This document shows positions 11,002-21,069 of a DNA stretch of 64,000 nt, one piece after another. A program made the translations under genes and the position numbers. Numbering within the stretch: position 1 is the stretch's first letter; each line of letters opens with the position of its first letter. The DNA is from Pseudomonadota bacterium (GTDB taxonomy: Bacteria; Pseudomonadota; Gammaproteobacteria; Pseudomonadales; Azotimanducaceae). The DNA lies in the NCBI GenBank assembly GCA_027624035.1, contig JAQBUI010000004.1:1-64000 (forward strand), written 5' to 3'. The notes beneath the pieces were generated by a model that did not search any database, was not told where the DNA came from, and saw only the letters and a list, made by a program, of their open reading frames with translations.

Positions 11002-12693
11002 TCAGGGGTGTACCAGCGTGAAGCGCCGATCAACGTCCAGCATCTCGACCCGGCTGGTGGGCTGGCCCGGCCCGGGCCAGACGACATCAATTGCGAGGAT
11101 CAGGTCATCCTCACCCAGGCCGAAGTGCAGAGTCGCAGGGCCGTGGGAGAGATAGGCGGTTCCGAAGCGCACCTCATCGACCTGGCTGCCGGAGGCCGTG
11201 GTCACCGTGACCCTCGCTCCGATCCCCTCGCGGTTGCCGCCGATACCAAGCAGGTCGATCACGACGTAGTGATGGCCATTGTCATGATCATTCCTGAACA
11301 CCGTCGGGGAGTTGCCGCTGTTGGCGATGAAGATGTCAACCCGGCCGTCAGCGTTATAGTCGGTACAAATCAGCCCCCGGCCCTGCCCTGTATGGTTAAT
11401 ACCCAGTTCCATGGCGCGCTCCGTGAACGTGCCATCACCATTGGACATGAACAGCCGCGAAGGATCATCATGGAACTGGGGCCTCGGTTCCTGGTAGCCA
11501 TTGGTATGGAAGAGGTCCACGTGCCCATCGTTATCGAAATCCGCAAAGCAGCTACCCCAGCCCCAGTCCCCGTCGCGTACTCCGGCCTCATCCGTCACGT
11601 CCTCAAACGTGCCCTGGCCGTCCATGTTTCTGTACAGTCGATTGCCTGAATCGTTTGACGGTGCCCCGGGTGCCCAGATGCTGGATACAAACCAGTCCAG
11701 GTCGCCGTCACGGTCATAGTCGGCAACGGCAGAGCCCATGCCATTCTCGTCAGAGATCACGCTGGTGGTAAGGTCCAGGAACGCCCCGCCCGCGTTCTGC
11801 AATACCTGGCTCGCCCCCCAGTCGGACGCAATCAGCAGATCCGGCAGACCATCTGAATTGACATCGGTAAATGTCGGGGTAAAGGAATATTCGGATTCAA
11901 GACCCCGGCCCTCGGTCACCTTGATGGGGACCATGTCGCTGACATCGGAATACGTGGCTTCGCCATTGTTGCGCCATAGGTACTGGGTGTCTGCACTCGT
12001 GATCCCGGTTCCCCAGTGCGTGAAAAACAGATCCAGGTCCCCATCAAGGTCGTAGTCTGCAGCCGCCATGGACCAGGTCGCTCTGGTGATGTTGATTCCC
12101 GTATCACCGGTCCAGTTCAGGAAATTTCCAGTCCGGTCGTTCACGAATGTCTCCACGCCCCCGTACTGGGCGGAGATGAAGTCCTTGAAGCCGTCAGCGT
12201 CCATATCGATGAAATACCCGGCAAGGTCCATACTCGCTAACTCGATGCCACTATCGTCCACTTCGACAAAGCGGTCGCCATCGTAGCTGAACAGCTTGCC
12301 GGGTGTCGTGTGTCCGTGTGCCACATAAAGCTCAGGCCAGCCATCGTTGTCAACGTCAGCCATTGCGAGGCCACCGCCGGTCTTCTCAGCCTCGGTCAGT
12401 TCGCTGCCGGACACACTGGCGTCATAGCAAAGTCCGAGCTCTGTCGTGACGTTCGTGAACGCCAGGCCACCGGTTGCCTCGTCTCTGACACGACAGTGTG
12501 CCAGGGGTTCTGCAGCAGGTTCGTCCGCTGTGGTGTCAGAATCGATGTCAGCGGCGGTGCCCCTTGTGGGAATCTCGAGTGCAGAACCGCTACCACCCCC
12601 ACACGCTGCCATACTGGCCAGGACAGCCAGAAGTATGATCGCCCTGCCACTGGCGTCCAGCATGCCCGTTCGGATGTTCTGTACCCTGTTCAT
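11002..12693 (-). CDS. FG-GAP/VCBS-repeat protein with ASPIC/UnbV domain, putative lipoprotein
   Basis: Paralogue of 249-1856. Lipobox-like LASMAACGGGSGS; repeated DxDxDG motifs; C-terminal VVWPGPGQPTSRVEMLDVDRRFTLV. Start placed at MNRVQNIRTG within ORF 11002..12753. Confidence 0.83.
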   Translation of the reverse strand: MNRVQNIRTGMLDASGRAIILLAVLASMAACGGGSGSALEIPTRGTAADIDSDTTADEPAAEPLAHCRVRDEATGGLAFTNVTTELGLCYDASVSGSELTEAEKTGGGLAMADVDNDGWPELYVAHGHTTPGKLFSYDGDRFVEVDDSGIELASMDLAGYFIDMDADGFKDFISAQYGGVETFVNDRTGNFLNWTGDTGINITRATWSMAAADYDLDGDLDLFFTHWGTGITSADTQYLWRNNGEATYSDVSDMVPIKVTEGRGLESEYSFTPTFTDVNSDGLPDLLIASDWGASQVLQNAGGAFLDLTTSVISDENGMGSAVADYDRDGDLDWFVSSIWAPGAPSNDSGNRLYRNMDGQGTFEDVTDEAGVRDGDWGWGSCFADFDNDGHVDLFHTNGYQEPRPQFHDDPSRLFMSNGDGTFTERAMELGINHTGQGRGLICTDYNADGRVDIFIANSGNSPTVFRNDHDNGHHYVVIDLLGIGGNREGIGARVTVTTASGSQVDEVRFGTAYLSHGPATLHFGLGEDDLILAIDVVWPGPGQPTSRVEMLDVDRRFTLVHP

Positions 12694-12749
12694 CAGATGC
12701 ATGCAGCCGACACGACTCATAGCCGAACCAACGGTTTTCCCCAGTGCAT

Positions 12750-12911
12750 TCAATCAGATAGTTCGCGGTTTCTTGAAGTCCTTCTCCCGCTACCAAAAAA
12801 TCCGGCTTCGACGTCTTTCACACCCCGGTCGATGGGTCTGCGAAGTTCAGCCCGATAGCGATCCATTTCCTCGAAGCCGGCCAACAAGGCTTCAAAACCT
12901 TTGTCGTTCAT
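12750..12911 (-). CDS. Small 53-aa ORF downstream of the antitoxin (hypothetical)
   Basis: MNDKGFEALLAGFEEMDRYRAELRRPIDRGVKDVEAGFFGSGRRTSRNRELSD; ATGA overlap with the antitoxin stop. Below the length cut-off of the supplied ORF track. Confidence 0.35.
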   Translation of the reverse strand: MNDKGFEALLAGFEEMDRYRAELRRPIDRGVKDVEAGFFGSGRRTSRNRELSD

Positions 12912-13222
12912 CCCGCGTCACTCATCACACGATCCGGATCTCGTTCGACCTTGAGTTTGAGTCCGAGACCATGGACTACTTTGGTAAAACTTGAGAGCTT
13001 CGGATTCCCGCTCGCAGACAGCATCTTGTACATGCTCTCCCGACCGAGCTCTGATCGCTGTGCAAGTCCACTAATGCCATCTTCCTGCGCCTCGGCAATG
13101 TTACGCAGCGCCATCAAGATCACCGCTGCATCGCCATCCACCAGCGCTTCGCTTAAGTATTCCGCCGCGACTTCAGGATCGCGCAGCACCTCGTTGTGGG
13201 TCGCTCTGACGTTACGTGCCAT
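12908..13222 (-). CDS. Addiction-module antidote protein (HigA-like HTH)
   Basis: MARNVRATHNEVLRDPEVAAEYLSEAL...GISGLAQRSELGRESMYKMLSASGNPKLSSFTKVVHGLGLKL. Overlaps the upstream toxin gene. Confidence 0.85.
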   Translation of the reverse strand: MARNVRATHNEVLRDPEVAAEYLSEALVDGDAAVILMALRNIAEAQEDGISGLAQRSELGRESMYKMLSASGNPKLSSFTKVVHGLGLKLKVERDPDRVMSDAG

Positions 13223-13583
13223 CTTGCTGTCTCCGTTTGTGTTTCTGCCAGTAGGCCCTTGCTTTCTTGATGTCCTTTGACTGCGTGGACTTATCACCCC
13301 CGCAGAGCAACAGGTACACCTGATTCGCCTCTTTGCCGTAGTACACCCGGTAACCGGGTCCATAGTGGATGCGCAGTTCACTCAAGCCATCACCAATCGG
13401 CTCACTGTCACCAAAGAGACCGAGTTCCATTCGGTCTACCTGCAGGATGATCCTTGCTTTCGCTCGCGCGTCCCGAAGCCCATTCAACCAGGTCGCATAG
13501 GGACTCTTGCCCTTTGCGTCTGTGTACTCGTTGATGGTGTGCTTCATCTCAGTCAAGTCGACATTGTATCCCATAGGATACAT
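13212..13583 (-). CDS. RelE/HigB-type addiction-module killer protein
   Basis: NGLRDARAKARIILQVDRMELGLFGDSEPIGDGLSELRIHYGPGYRVYYGKEANQVYLLLCGGDKSTQSKDIKKARAYWQ, typical of the Gp49/RelE-like family. MKHT at 13547 is an alternative start. Confidence 0.88.
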   Translation of the reverse strand: MYPMGYNVDLTEMKHTINEYTDAKGKSPYATWLNGLRDARAKARIILQVDRMELGLFGDSEPIGDGLSELRIHYGPGYRVYYGKEANQVYLLLCGGDKSTQSKDIKKARAYWQKHKRRQQDGT

Positions 13584-13706
13584 ACCGTATAGACATTGAT
13601 CGCCATCAGGATTCTGCGGCCTTTTTCCGCGATAGCTGCGTTGGAGTCAGCTTCCCTGGCTGATAGAAGGGTTCCGTCTCACCCTGTTCATCACGGATGT
13701 ACCGAT

Positions 13707-13743
13707 AAAAAAAGGCCCTCCGGCAATAACACCGGGAGGGCCT
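13707..13743 (-). terminator. Intrinsic terminator of the TonB receptor gene
   Basis: Minus-strand stem AGGCCCTCC...GGAGGGCCT followed by TTTTTTT. Confidence 0.85.
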
Positions 13744-13801
13744 GTTCTACTTCAGGAACCGGCAGTCGCCTGCCAGCTTTTGCGACTATGTGCGAATCGC
13801 G

Positions 13802-16465
13802 TTACATCCGCCAATCAAACACCACACCAATTCGACGCGGATCGCTCAGCGTTCCCATGGGCGGGTACAGCGGGTTGGAACCGGCGTCCTGTGGCAGGTA
13901 CGCGACCAGACCAATCTCATCCATCACGTTCTGGACAAACGCAGTCACCGTCAACTTCTCACTGGGTGAGGTCCAGGTGGCGCGCAGGTCCAGTCGATTG
14001 TAGGCGCGCAACTTCTGGGACTCGATATTCCGCACCAGGGGGTACCGCTCACCAGTGTAGTTGAACCAGCCTGACCACACGAATGAACCCGGAATCGACT
14101 CGAAGGAGTTCGCATATTCGAGTGTGATCGCGTATTTGTGCTCCGGCTGCTGAGGCAACCTGCTGCCGGTCCAGTCTCTGGGCCTGTTATACGGCGAGAC
14201 CACCGTTTGCCCGGTTTCCTGGTCCAGATGCTGCCAGGAGCCAACCTGTGGATTGGGGTCGCCCTGCGTGGTCGCCGAGAACGTTCCAAGATCAGAGCCA
14301 AGGAAAGCGTAGAACCCACCGACCTTCAGTTGCTGGGTGATGTAGTAGTTACCCTCGATCTCAAAGCCCCAGACTTCCGAGTCCGGAATGTTGGTGGTGA
14401 ACTCAACCAGGGGCGAGTCCGCAAAGGGCTCAAGGCACCCGAAGTCGTCTATCGGCGCACCCGAGCAGACCGGGAGACCGGCGTCCTGGGTGGCGACCTG
14501 CTGGCGATCATCATAGTCCTGGAAAAATGCTGCAGCGCGCATGTTCAATCGCTGATCCAGGAACAACCCTTTAACGCCGGTCTCGTAGTTGATCAGCGTC
14601 TCTTCCTTGATCGGTGGATTGTAGATACTGGAATCGTTGAAACCACCGGCACGATAGCCCGTGGAAACACGACCATAGATCATGGCGTCATCGGTCGGCT
14701 TGTATTCCACACCGACATTCCAGATGACCTTGCTCCAACTCGGTTTGGGGTCGACGCCCAGTACCGTGCCCGGCTTCTCCGACGTTGCGTAGGTGTAGAT
14801 CACCGGCGTGTCAAATGCATCACCAATATAGGCGATGTCCTTCTGCCAGTAGATGAACTGAACTTCCCGGTACTTTGTGTCCTTGGTATGGCGCAAACCA
14901 CCCGAGATGGACCACCTGTCATCATGCTCGTAGGTACCGTGGACGAAATACGCCTCGGCCTCCATCCGAGCATCCGTACCAAAATAGTTCACGTTGACGT
15001 GGTCGTTGCCTTCCGTGCAGAACGTCTCGTCTCCACCCCAGTTTGCCCAGGAGTCATCGAAGATCGGCCCGCAGGTGGCAAAGGTGTCCAGATGCGCGCC
15101 ATCCCAGGCAAAGTCGTCTCTGGATACAGCCCACAGGTTGTAACCCTCATGCTGGTAGTAACCGGCGATGAAATTGAACTTGCCCTCGTAGTTCGAGATG
15201 AGCTGAATCTCGTGGGATTGATCGTCCATCAGAAACGGCGAGCGGTTACGACGATCGAACCAGGCCCCATTGGGTGTGCCGGGACCAACCTGGTTGGTCA
15301 GGTCCAGGTCGCGAATCGTCAGCTGGTCCAGTTCGTTTTCACCATAGACATACTGCAGTGTCAGACCCTCGGCAATCTCGATATCAACGTTCACGCCCCA
15401 TGATGTTCTCTTGACATCCGAAACGCCCGGCCGATTCACGTTGATCTTGTTTTGCAGGTCATCGCAATTGTTTGCCAGCACGTTGCCACAACGTGAAACT
15501 GCAGGAGACTCTTCTGTATACCCATACCAGAAGTTCTCTGGCTCATCATAGGTTCCCTCACAGTTGTAGGGTACGCCATTGATGGTGCCCGTCAGGTTGT
15601 CCTCCGTAATGCTGTTGAACACGTCCGGAGAAAACGGCCCGGTGCACAACCATGGTATGTCCCTCGGTGGGTCGAACAGACTCAAACTCGTTCTCGGTAC
15701 CCCTGTATCGTGGGAATAGGCATAACGGACATTGATGTCTACCCGATCCGTTTGGAAGCGCAACTGGGGTGCATAGCTGATTTCATCAGGCTCGTCGTAG
15801 TCGCCACCGAAGCCGATGTTCTCCTGAGCCCCGTCACCAGTATACGAACCTGCAGTGAGCCGGAAACTGAGCGGTCCGAACAACGGACCACCGACTGCAA
15901 CGTTGATCCGTTGCGTCGTCTGATCGGTAAATTCACCCAGTAACCGGGCATCCCATTCAGGCGTCGGTTTTCGGGTGACGTAGCTGATGGAGCCCGCAAT
16001 GGAATTCTTGCCATTGAGCGTCCCCTGGGGACCCCGTGCCACTTCCACCCGTTCAACGTCAAACAGGTTCGGTGCAACACCGGTTGCCGTTCGCGAATAC
16101 GCACCATTCACGTAGGTCGCAACGGCCATGTCCATATGGTTCGCGCCCGCCACGAAGGTGCCGATACCGCGAATGACGGTGCCCTGGCCGGTCTGTTCCT
16201 CGTGCTGCCCAAACTGCAGCCCCGGCGTGAGCGCTTCAAGGTCACCCTCGTCGATGATACCGAGTTGCTCAATTGCGTTCGCATCAAAGGCTGTGATCGT
16301 CAACGGAACATCGTTGATGTTCTCTTCGCGCTTTTCTGCGGTGACGACGATTTCTTCAATGTAGAATCCCTCCCCTTTCTTCCCGCGCTCTGCTCCATTT
16401 GCTGTCGACAGCCCGCCAGCCAGCGCCCCTGCAACAAACAGGGCCAGTATTTTTCGCTGTTTCAC
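13802..16465 (-). CDS. TonB-dependent receptor
   Basis: 887 aa; signal peptide, TonB-box/plug-like IEEIVVTAEKREENINDVPLTITAF, C-terminal beta strand RRIGVVFDWRM. Confidence 0.93.
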   Translation of the reverse strand: MKQRKILALFVAGALAGGLSTANGAERGKKGEGFYIEEIVVTAEKREENINDVPLTITAFDANAIEQLGIIDEGDLEALTPGLQFGQHEEQTGQGTVIRGIGTFVAGANHMDMAVATYVNGAYSRTATGVAPNLFDVERVEVARGPQGTLNGKNSIAGSISYVTRKPTPEWDARLLGEFTDQTTQRINVAVGGPLFGPLSFRLTAGSYTGDGAQENIGFGGDYDEPDEISYAPQLRFQTDRVDINVRYAYSHDTGVPRTSLSLFDPPRDIPWLCTGPFSPDVFNSITEDNLTGTINGVPYNCEGTYDEPENFWYGYTEESPAVSRCGNVLANNCDDLQNKINVNRPGVSDVKRTSWGVNVDIEIAEGLTLQYVYGENELDQLTIRDLDLTNQVGPGTPNGAWFDRRNRSPFLMDDQSHEIQLISNYEGKFNFIAGYYQHEGYNLWAVSRDDFAWDGAHLDTFATCGPIFDDSWANWGGDETFCTEGNDHVNVNYFGTDARMEAEAYFVHGTYEHDDRWSISGGLRHTKDTKYREVQFIYWQKDIAYIGDAFDTPVIYTYATSEKPGTVLGVDPKPSWSKVIWNVGVEYKPTDDAMIYGRVSTGYRAGGFNDSSIYNPPIKEETLINYETGVKGLFLDQRLNMRAAAFFQDYDDRQQVATQDAGLPVCSGAPIDDFGCLEPFADSPLVEFTTNIPDSEVWGFEIEGNYYITQQLKVGGFYAFLGSDLGTFSATTQGDPNPQVGSWQHLDQETGQTVVSPYNRPRDWTGSRLPQQPEHKYAITLEYANSFESIPGSFVWSGWFNYTGERYPLVRNIESQKLRAYNRLDLRATWTSPSEKLTVTAFVQNVMDEIGLVAYLPQDAGSNPLYPPMGTLSDPRRIGVVFDWRM

Positions 16466-16661
16466 GCTTCCCCCCTCCTACCAGTACATAAGGTGGTCAA
16501 GATTAATCCTCCATTTTGTTTCCATCAAGAAACCGTCATCCAGTTTTCACCCATTATTATTGCGCTGAGCTGGAATCATGGTGCATGTCCGGTTCGGCCG
16601 CGTCCGGGTCGGGCCCATGATCGTGCTACAGTCCGCATCAGGCACTGAAGGAGGCGACCCC

Positions 16662-17138
16662 ATGACGATCGGAGTGAACGGCATTGCTCATATTCAACTG
16701 ACTGTAAACAACCCCGACGCATGCATACCGTTCTGGGAGCGCCTCTGTCATTTCCTTGAGATGCAGACACTCATCAGGGACAAGGACATTGTGTACTGTA
16801 TTGGCAGCCGTACCGGAATCCTGGTCCGTGGCGCACCACTGGAGAACCGCGACAGGCCCTTCGACCAGAATACTGCCGGTCTTCATCACTTCTGCTTTCG
16901 TGCACGCTCTCGAGAGGATGTCGACGCGATCTTCGGGTTCGTGAGCGGGGAATTGAAGGCCAAGGTGATTCACGGCCCGCAAGAGGGTTCCTTTGCGCCA
17001 GGCTACTACTCGATCCTGTTTGAAGACCCTGACGGAATCAGGGTTGAGTTCAACCATGTGCCCGGCAAGGGGCACTTCGGAGATGAGGGGCGGCTCGGCA
17101 GCGGACAGGGGCCGGCGACGCGCCTGGGAGATGACTGA
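16662..17138 (+). CDS. VOC (glyoxalase/dioxygenase fold) family protein
   Basis: GIAHIQLTVNNPDACIPFWERL ... FEDPDGIRVEFNHVPG. Confidence 0.85.
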   Translation: MTIGVNGIAHIQLTVNNPDACIPFWERLCHFLEMQTLIRDKDIVYCIGSRTGILVRGAPLENRDRPFDQNTAGLHHFCFRARSREDVDAIFGFVSGELKAKVIHGPQEGSFAPGYYSILFEDPDGIRVEFNHVPGKGHFGDEGRLGSGQGPATRLGDD

Positions 17139-18042
17139 GCCAGGCCCAATGACCCCATCACCCCCCCTCAGGGTTGAACACATCACGCAGCCCGCGCTAT
17201 TGGTCCGGAGCCTGGACACCACGATGGATTGGCTGCACGCGGCCTTTGGTGTGTTTCCCTCCGAACGCGTCAACATCCGGCGCGCAGGGGTGCACAATGC
17301 GGTGTATGCGTTTGCCAACCGGACCTACCTGGAACTGATCGAACCTTACGAGCCGACGAGTTCGGCCTATCGCCTGCTGCAGCGGTCCGGCCCCGGCTGG
17401 CATATGCTGAACGTAGACCTCGCCCATGCCGACTTGAAAGACAACGATGCCGCCATTCGGGCAACCGGCGTACGCATCGTCCAGACCAACCGTACCGAAC
17501 ACATCACCGGGGCCTGGCACCTGCACCCGGCGGACACAGGCGGCGTGCTGCTCAATCTGGCCGACCCGGTGGATCACAACGAACACGGCATGTGGGCCGG
17601 TTGGGCCTGGCGAGAGTATGTCGGTACCAATACCCGGGTCGTTGATCAAATTCTGGGGGTTTCGGTGGCCACGAGGGACCTCGCCGCCGCGTGCACTACA
17701 TGGTCCGGACTCGGTTTCACGTTTGGGGACCCCACAACAGACGGCGAAGACCATGTGGCTGAGGCCCGTTGCAGTGGTGGTACATTTCTTCAGATCCGCC
17801 AGCCTCGCTCGGCGGCATCAACGGCAGGGAAAGTGCTTGAAAACCGAGGACCGGGGCTTGGTCATCTGTGCTGGGGAGTCAGGCAACTGGAAACGGTTCA
17901 GAGTCATCTGCAGACACTGGGCGTCGAGATCGAACGAACCGGGCAGGGGGTTTTCTGGACAACCGCGGACAGCACGCCCCTTGCGGTGCCAATGGAGTTC
18001 AGGCAACTGGACTCGGGTCTGGCGGCTGCGCCGCGCAGATAA
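17131..18042 (+). CDS. VOC/glyoxalase-like domain protein
   Basis: RVEHITQPALLVRSLDTTMDWLHAAFGVFPSE...; start ATG overlaps the previous stop (ATGACTGA). Confidence 0.75.
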   Translation: MTEPGPMTPSPPLRVEHITQPALLVRSLDTTMDWLHAAFGVFPSERVNIRRAGVHNAVYAFANRTYLELIEPYEPTSSAYRLLQRSGPGWHMLNVDLAHADLKDNDAAIRATGVRIVQTNRTEHITGAWHLHPADTGGVLLNLADPVDHNEHGMWAGWAWREYVGTNTRVVDQILGVSVATRDLAAACTTWSGLGFTFGDPTTDGEDHVAEARCSGGTFLQIRQPRSAASTAGKVLENRGPGLGHLCWGVRQLETVQSHLQTLGVEIERTGQGVFWTTADSTPLAVPMEFRQLDSGLAAAPRR

Positions 18043-18286
18043 CCTGTGAACAGATGCCCGTTGGCGTACAGGCCTTCTGCGGTGCTTGCTGCACTTCGGC
18101 ATCTGCCAGTTGGCCTCCATTTCTTCAGCCAACATCATCCCCACACCGGTAATGACGCCCTGCCCGACTTATGACAAACCGCCACCGGCATGGCTGTCCG
18201 TCGCAATGAGCGCGCGTCGTGTTCACTTGCATGCTGCTTTCTGAATCAGAGACGCCAGTGCAGGCGCCTGAACCCCGCGGACCGCA

Positions 18287-19405
18287 TCAGCCCAGCAATT
18301 CCTCGGCATCCCAGTCTTCAATGGCAAGATAGGACCTCTCCAGATGGTTCCACCAGATGTCCGCCGGAATTCCCCAGGCATACCCCAGGATGGGCACACA
18401 GAGGCTGCGGAGAACCATCAACCGATAGTCCTCCATCAGACGCTGCCTGGAAAAATCAATACCCGCACTCTGCAGCCCATGCAGATACCGATCCAGCAGG
18501 GGCCGCTCGTACCTTGCCCTGCGCTCGGGGAACCAGTGCAGGGCGACCATATAAACCAGGTCCCACACTGGCAGATCCACGTCCCACATCTGCCAGTCCA
18601 CAATGTGGACCTGTGCATTCGGATCATCTGGAATCAGGAAGTTCCATAGATGGGCATCTTCATGAACGAGGGTCAGCCCGCCGTCCCCGAACCTGGGCCC
18701 AAGAATCGATGCGAAACGATCGGCATATCGCGACAGTAGCGCCCTGCGCCGGGCAGATAGTCGATCACTGATCTGTACGAGAAAATCCTCAGCGGCCGGA
18801 CGAAAAACCTGCTCATTGATGGAACGCGCCCTTTCTTCGGACCACGGATCGAACCGGCTATCAGCGAACAGCGGATTTTCCCACCAGGCAGCATGAAAAC
18901 TGGCCAACGTATCGACCGCACGTTCGCAGGCGGACCGGGCGGGAGGGACCGGGTATTGCGTCATGTGTCGGCTGCCACCATGGTCTTCCAGAAGCAGAAA
19001 CGTGCGCCGTGACGACGCATCGTGATGAGCACCATAGCAGTCGACTACGGAGGGATGATGGGGGCCGTCGCCGACCACGTCATAGAAGGCGAGTTCTCTC
19101 AGGTTCCAGCTCTCTCGCTCTGGCCTGCCAACCTTCATCAGACATTGTCGGGGGCCATCGGCGCCGCCACCTGTATAGCCGATGTCCAGACAACAGAACT
19201 GCGCCGACCCGGAATTGAGAGGGAGCGGTCGCTCCTCGACGGTGGCCACCTCACCAACGGTCAGCATCCCTCTTTTGCCCATCTGTTCCGTCAGCCATGC
19301 GGGCGTCAACCACGGCGCGTCACCGATCACCGACAAATTAGGGTCAGAGTCTGGGTCAGAGTCGAATTTCTTGAATGGTCCAGACCGGTCGTCTTCGACA
19401 CTCAT
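18287..19405 (-). CDS. Aminoglycoside-phosphotransferase/ecdysteroid-kinase-like protein
   Basis: LTLVHEDAHLWNFLIPDD (Brenner-type catalytic loop) and VHIVDWQMWDVDLPVWDLVYM (DFG-like DW). Confidence 0.8.
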   Translation of the reverse strand: MSVEDDRSGPFKKFDSDPDSDPNLSVIGDAPWLTPAWLTEQMGKRGMLTVGEVATVEERPLPLNSGSAQFCCLDIGYTGGGADGPRQCLMKVGRPERESWNLRELAFYDVVGDGPHHPSVVDCYGAHHDASSRRTFLLLEDHGGSRHMTQYPVPPARSACERAVDTLASFHAAWWENPLFADSRFDPWSEERARSINEQVFRPAAEDFLVQISDRLSARRRALLSRYADRFASILGPRFGDGGLTLVHEDAHLWNFLIPDDPNAQVHIVDWQMWDVDLPVWDLVYMVALHWFPERRARYERPLLDRYLHGLQSAGIDFSRQRLMEDYRLMVLRSLCVPILGYAWGIPADIWWNHLERSYLAIEDWDAEELLG

Positions 19406-19562
19406 ATGTATCTCAGCGAATGGCTGATCCTGATTCTCTCACAGTGAAAGCAGTTTGACTGAGCGCTCATGGCGGGAAATCATGACCTCCCAGCCGACGT
19501 TTGAATAGCCCTGGCCCCATAACCTGGTTGATCGAAACCCAAGCACTGACTACAGTCAGGTT

Positions 19563-20681
19563 TTGTCAGACAGTGACATCTCTATGCAAGAGCTCTGGAG
19601 CCCCATCTGTGACCAGTTGGGTATTCAATACCCGATTTTCGGATTTGCTCATGATGTGTCGACCGTTGCTGCCATTACCAACGCCGGTGGCTATGGCGTG
19701 TACGGCGCGACCCGACGGTTTCCTCAAGAGATCAAAGAGGAACTGGCAACCATCAGAAAACTGGTCGGTGACAAACCCTTCGGCGTAGATCTGGTGCTGC
19801 CCCCTGGGATGCCGGAACACAATTCCAGAGCGGCGATCGAAGCCGAAATCCCGCAGGGACACAAGGATTTCGTGAATCACCTGATCGAGAAATATCGCGT
19901 CCCCGAGGCGACAGTTCCCGGGATGCGCACGCGCTTCATTCGCTCCGCCGAGATCGAACGGGAGCAGATTCAGGCCGTCCTGGAGTCGTCGGTTGATATG
20001 TTTGCCTGTGGCATCGGCGCTCCTGCTGATGTGATGCGACAGGCCAAAGAACAGGGCAAGACCACACTGGCTCTGATCGGCAGCCCACACCACGTACCGC
20101 GCGCCGTCGCGGCCGGTGTCGAGATGCTGGTCGCACAGGGCTACGACGCCGGCGCCCATACCGGACCGATCGGCACCTATTCACTGGTACCGCAGATCGT
20201 TGATGCGGCAGGCGACATCCCGGTGCTGGTCGCCGGGGGCGTTGCAACGGGCAGGCATATTGCCGCAGCGCTGGCCATGGGCGCCGTGGGTGTATGGATG
20301 GGCACTGCGTGGCTGTTGTCAGAAGAACACCAGGGCCATATGCACCCCGTCAATACTGCAAAACTCAAGGCAGCAGGCAGTGCAGATACTGTGATCACAA
20401 GGTCGGAATCAGGTAAGACATTTCGGCAAATCAGGTCTGGCTGGAGCCAGGAGTGGGAAGCCGACGGTGCGCCATCACCGCTTAAAATGCCCTATCAGGA
20501 TGTACTGGTCGGCGACCTTCTCGGTGCCATCGAAGAACATGACATCGAGCCGTTGATCCATTCTGGTGCGGGGCAAAGCATTGGATACTTCAACGAAGTA
20601 AAGCCCGTCCATGAGATTATGGAGCGGCTGGTTGCCGAAGCAACCGACGTCCTTCGGCGCCAGCCTTCATACCTTCGTTAG
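19563..20681 (+). CDS. Nitronate monooxygenase / 2-nitropropane dioxygenase family
   Basis: TIM-barrel FMN motifs: YDAGAHTGPIGTYSLVPQIVDAAGDIPVLVAGGVATGRHIAAALAMGAVGVWMGTAWL. Confidence 0.9.
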   Translation: MSDSDISMQELWSPICDQLGIQYPIFGFAHDVSTVAAITNAGGYGVYGATRRFPQEIKEELATIRKLVGDKPFGVDLVLPPGMPEHNSRAAIEAEIPQGHKDFVNHLIEKYRVPEATVPGMRTRFIRSAEIEREQIQAVLESSVDMFACGIGAPADVMRQAKEQGKTTLALIGSPHHVPRAVAAGVEMLVAQGYDAGAHTGPIGTYSLVPQIVDAAGDIPVLVAGGVATGRHIAAALAMGAVGVWMGTAWLLSEEHQGHMHPVNTAKLKAAGSADTVITRSESGKTFRQIRSGWSQEWEADGAPSPLKMPYQDVLVGDLLGAIEEHDIEPLIHSGAGQSIGYFNEVKPVHEIMERLVAEATDVLRRQPSYLR

Positions 20682-21069
20682 CGGTGGCCAGAATCACGGT
20701 GTCAATCCATACGGTACAGCGCTTTCCGGCGCAGCGACCGCACCACAGCACCCCAGACACCGACTGGGCTCCCTGATGTCTTCCGCGATGGCGATGTCAC
20801 ATTGAGCAAGTCGGTGGGACCCGTACCGCAGGACCCGGGCCCGGTTCACGTCTTCGTACCCTGTGCAGTTCTGTGACCATTCAGGAGGCGATTGAGACGC
20901 CATAAACGGTTATCACAAAGCCCCTGACAACCCAACATCGCATTGACTCCCACGACAGCATGGGTTTTATTCTTTCTCACCTCGCGTCCTGGTGGCAAGC
21001 GGCGCAAGGGCCAGGCGTTGCAGCGGCATCGCCGGGGGTTTCCAGCAGCAATTGACAATCGAGGTTTTA

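Noticed and set aside
14138-15403. 421-aa plus-strand ORF
   Set aside because: Lies entirely antisense to the clear TonB receptor gene and has no recognisable motifs; a GC-rich shadow ORF.
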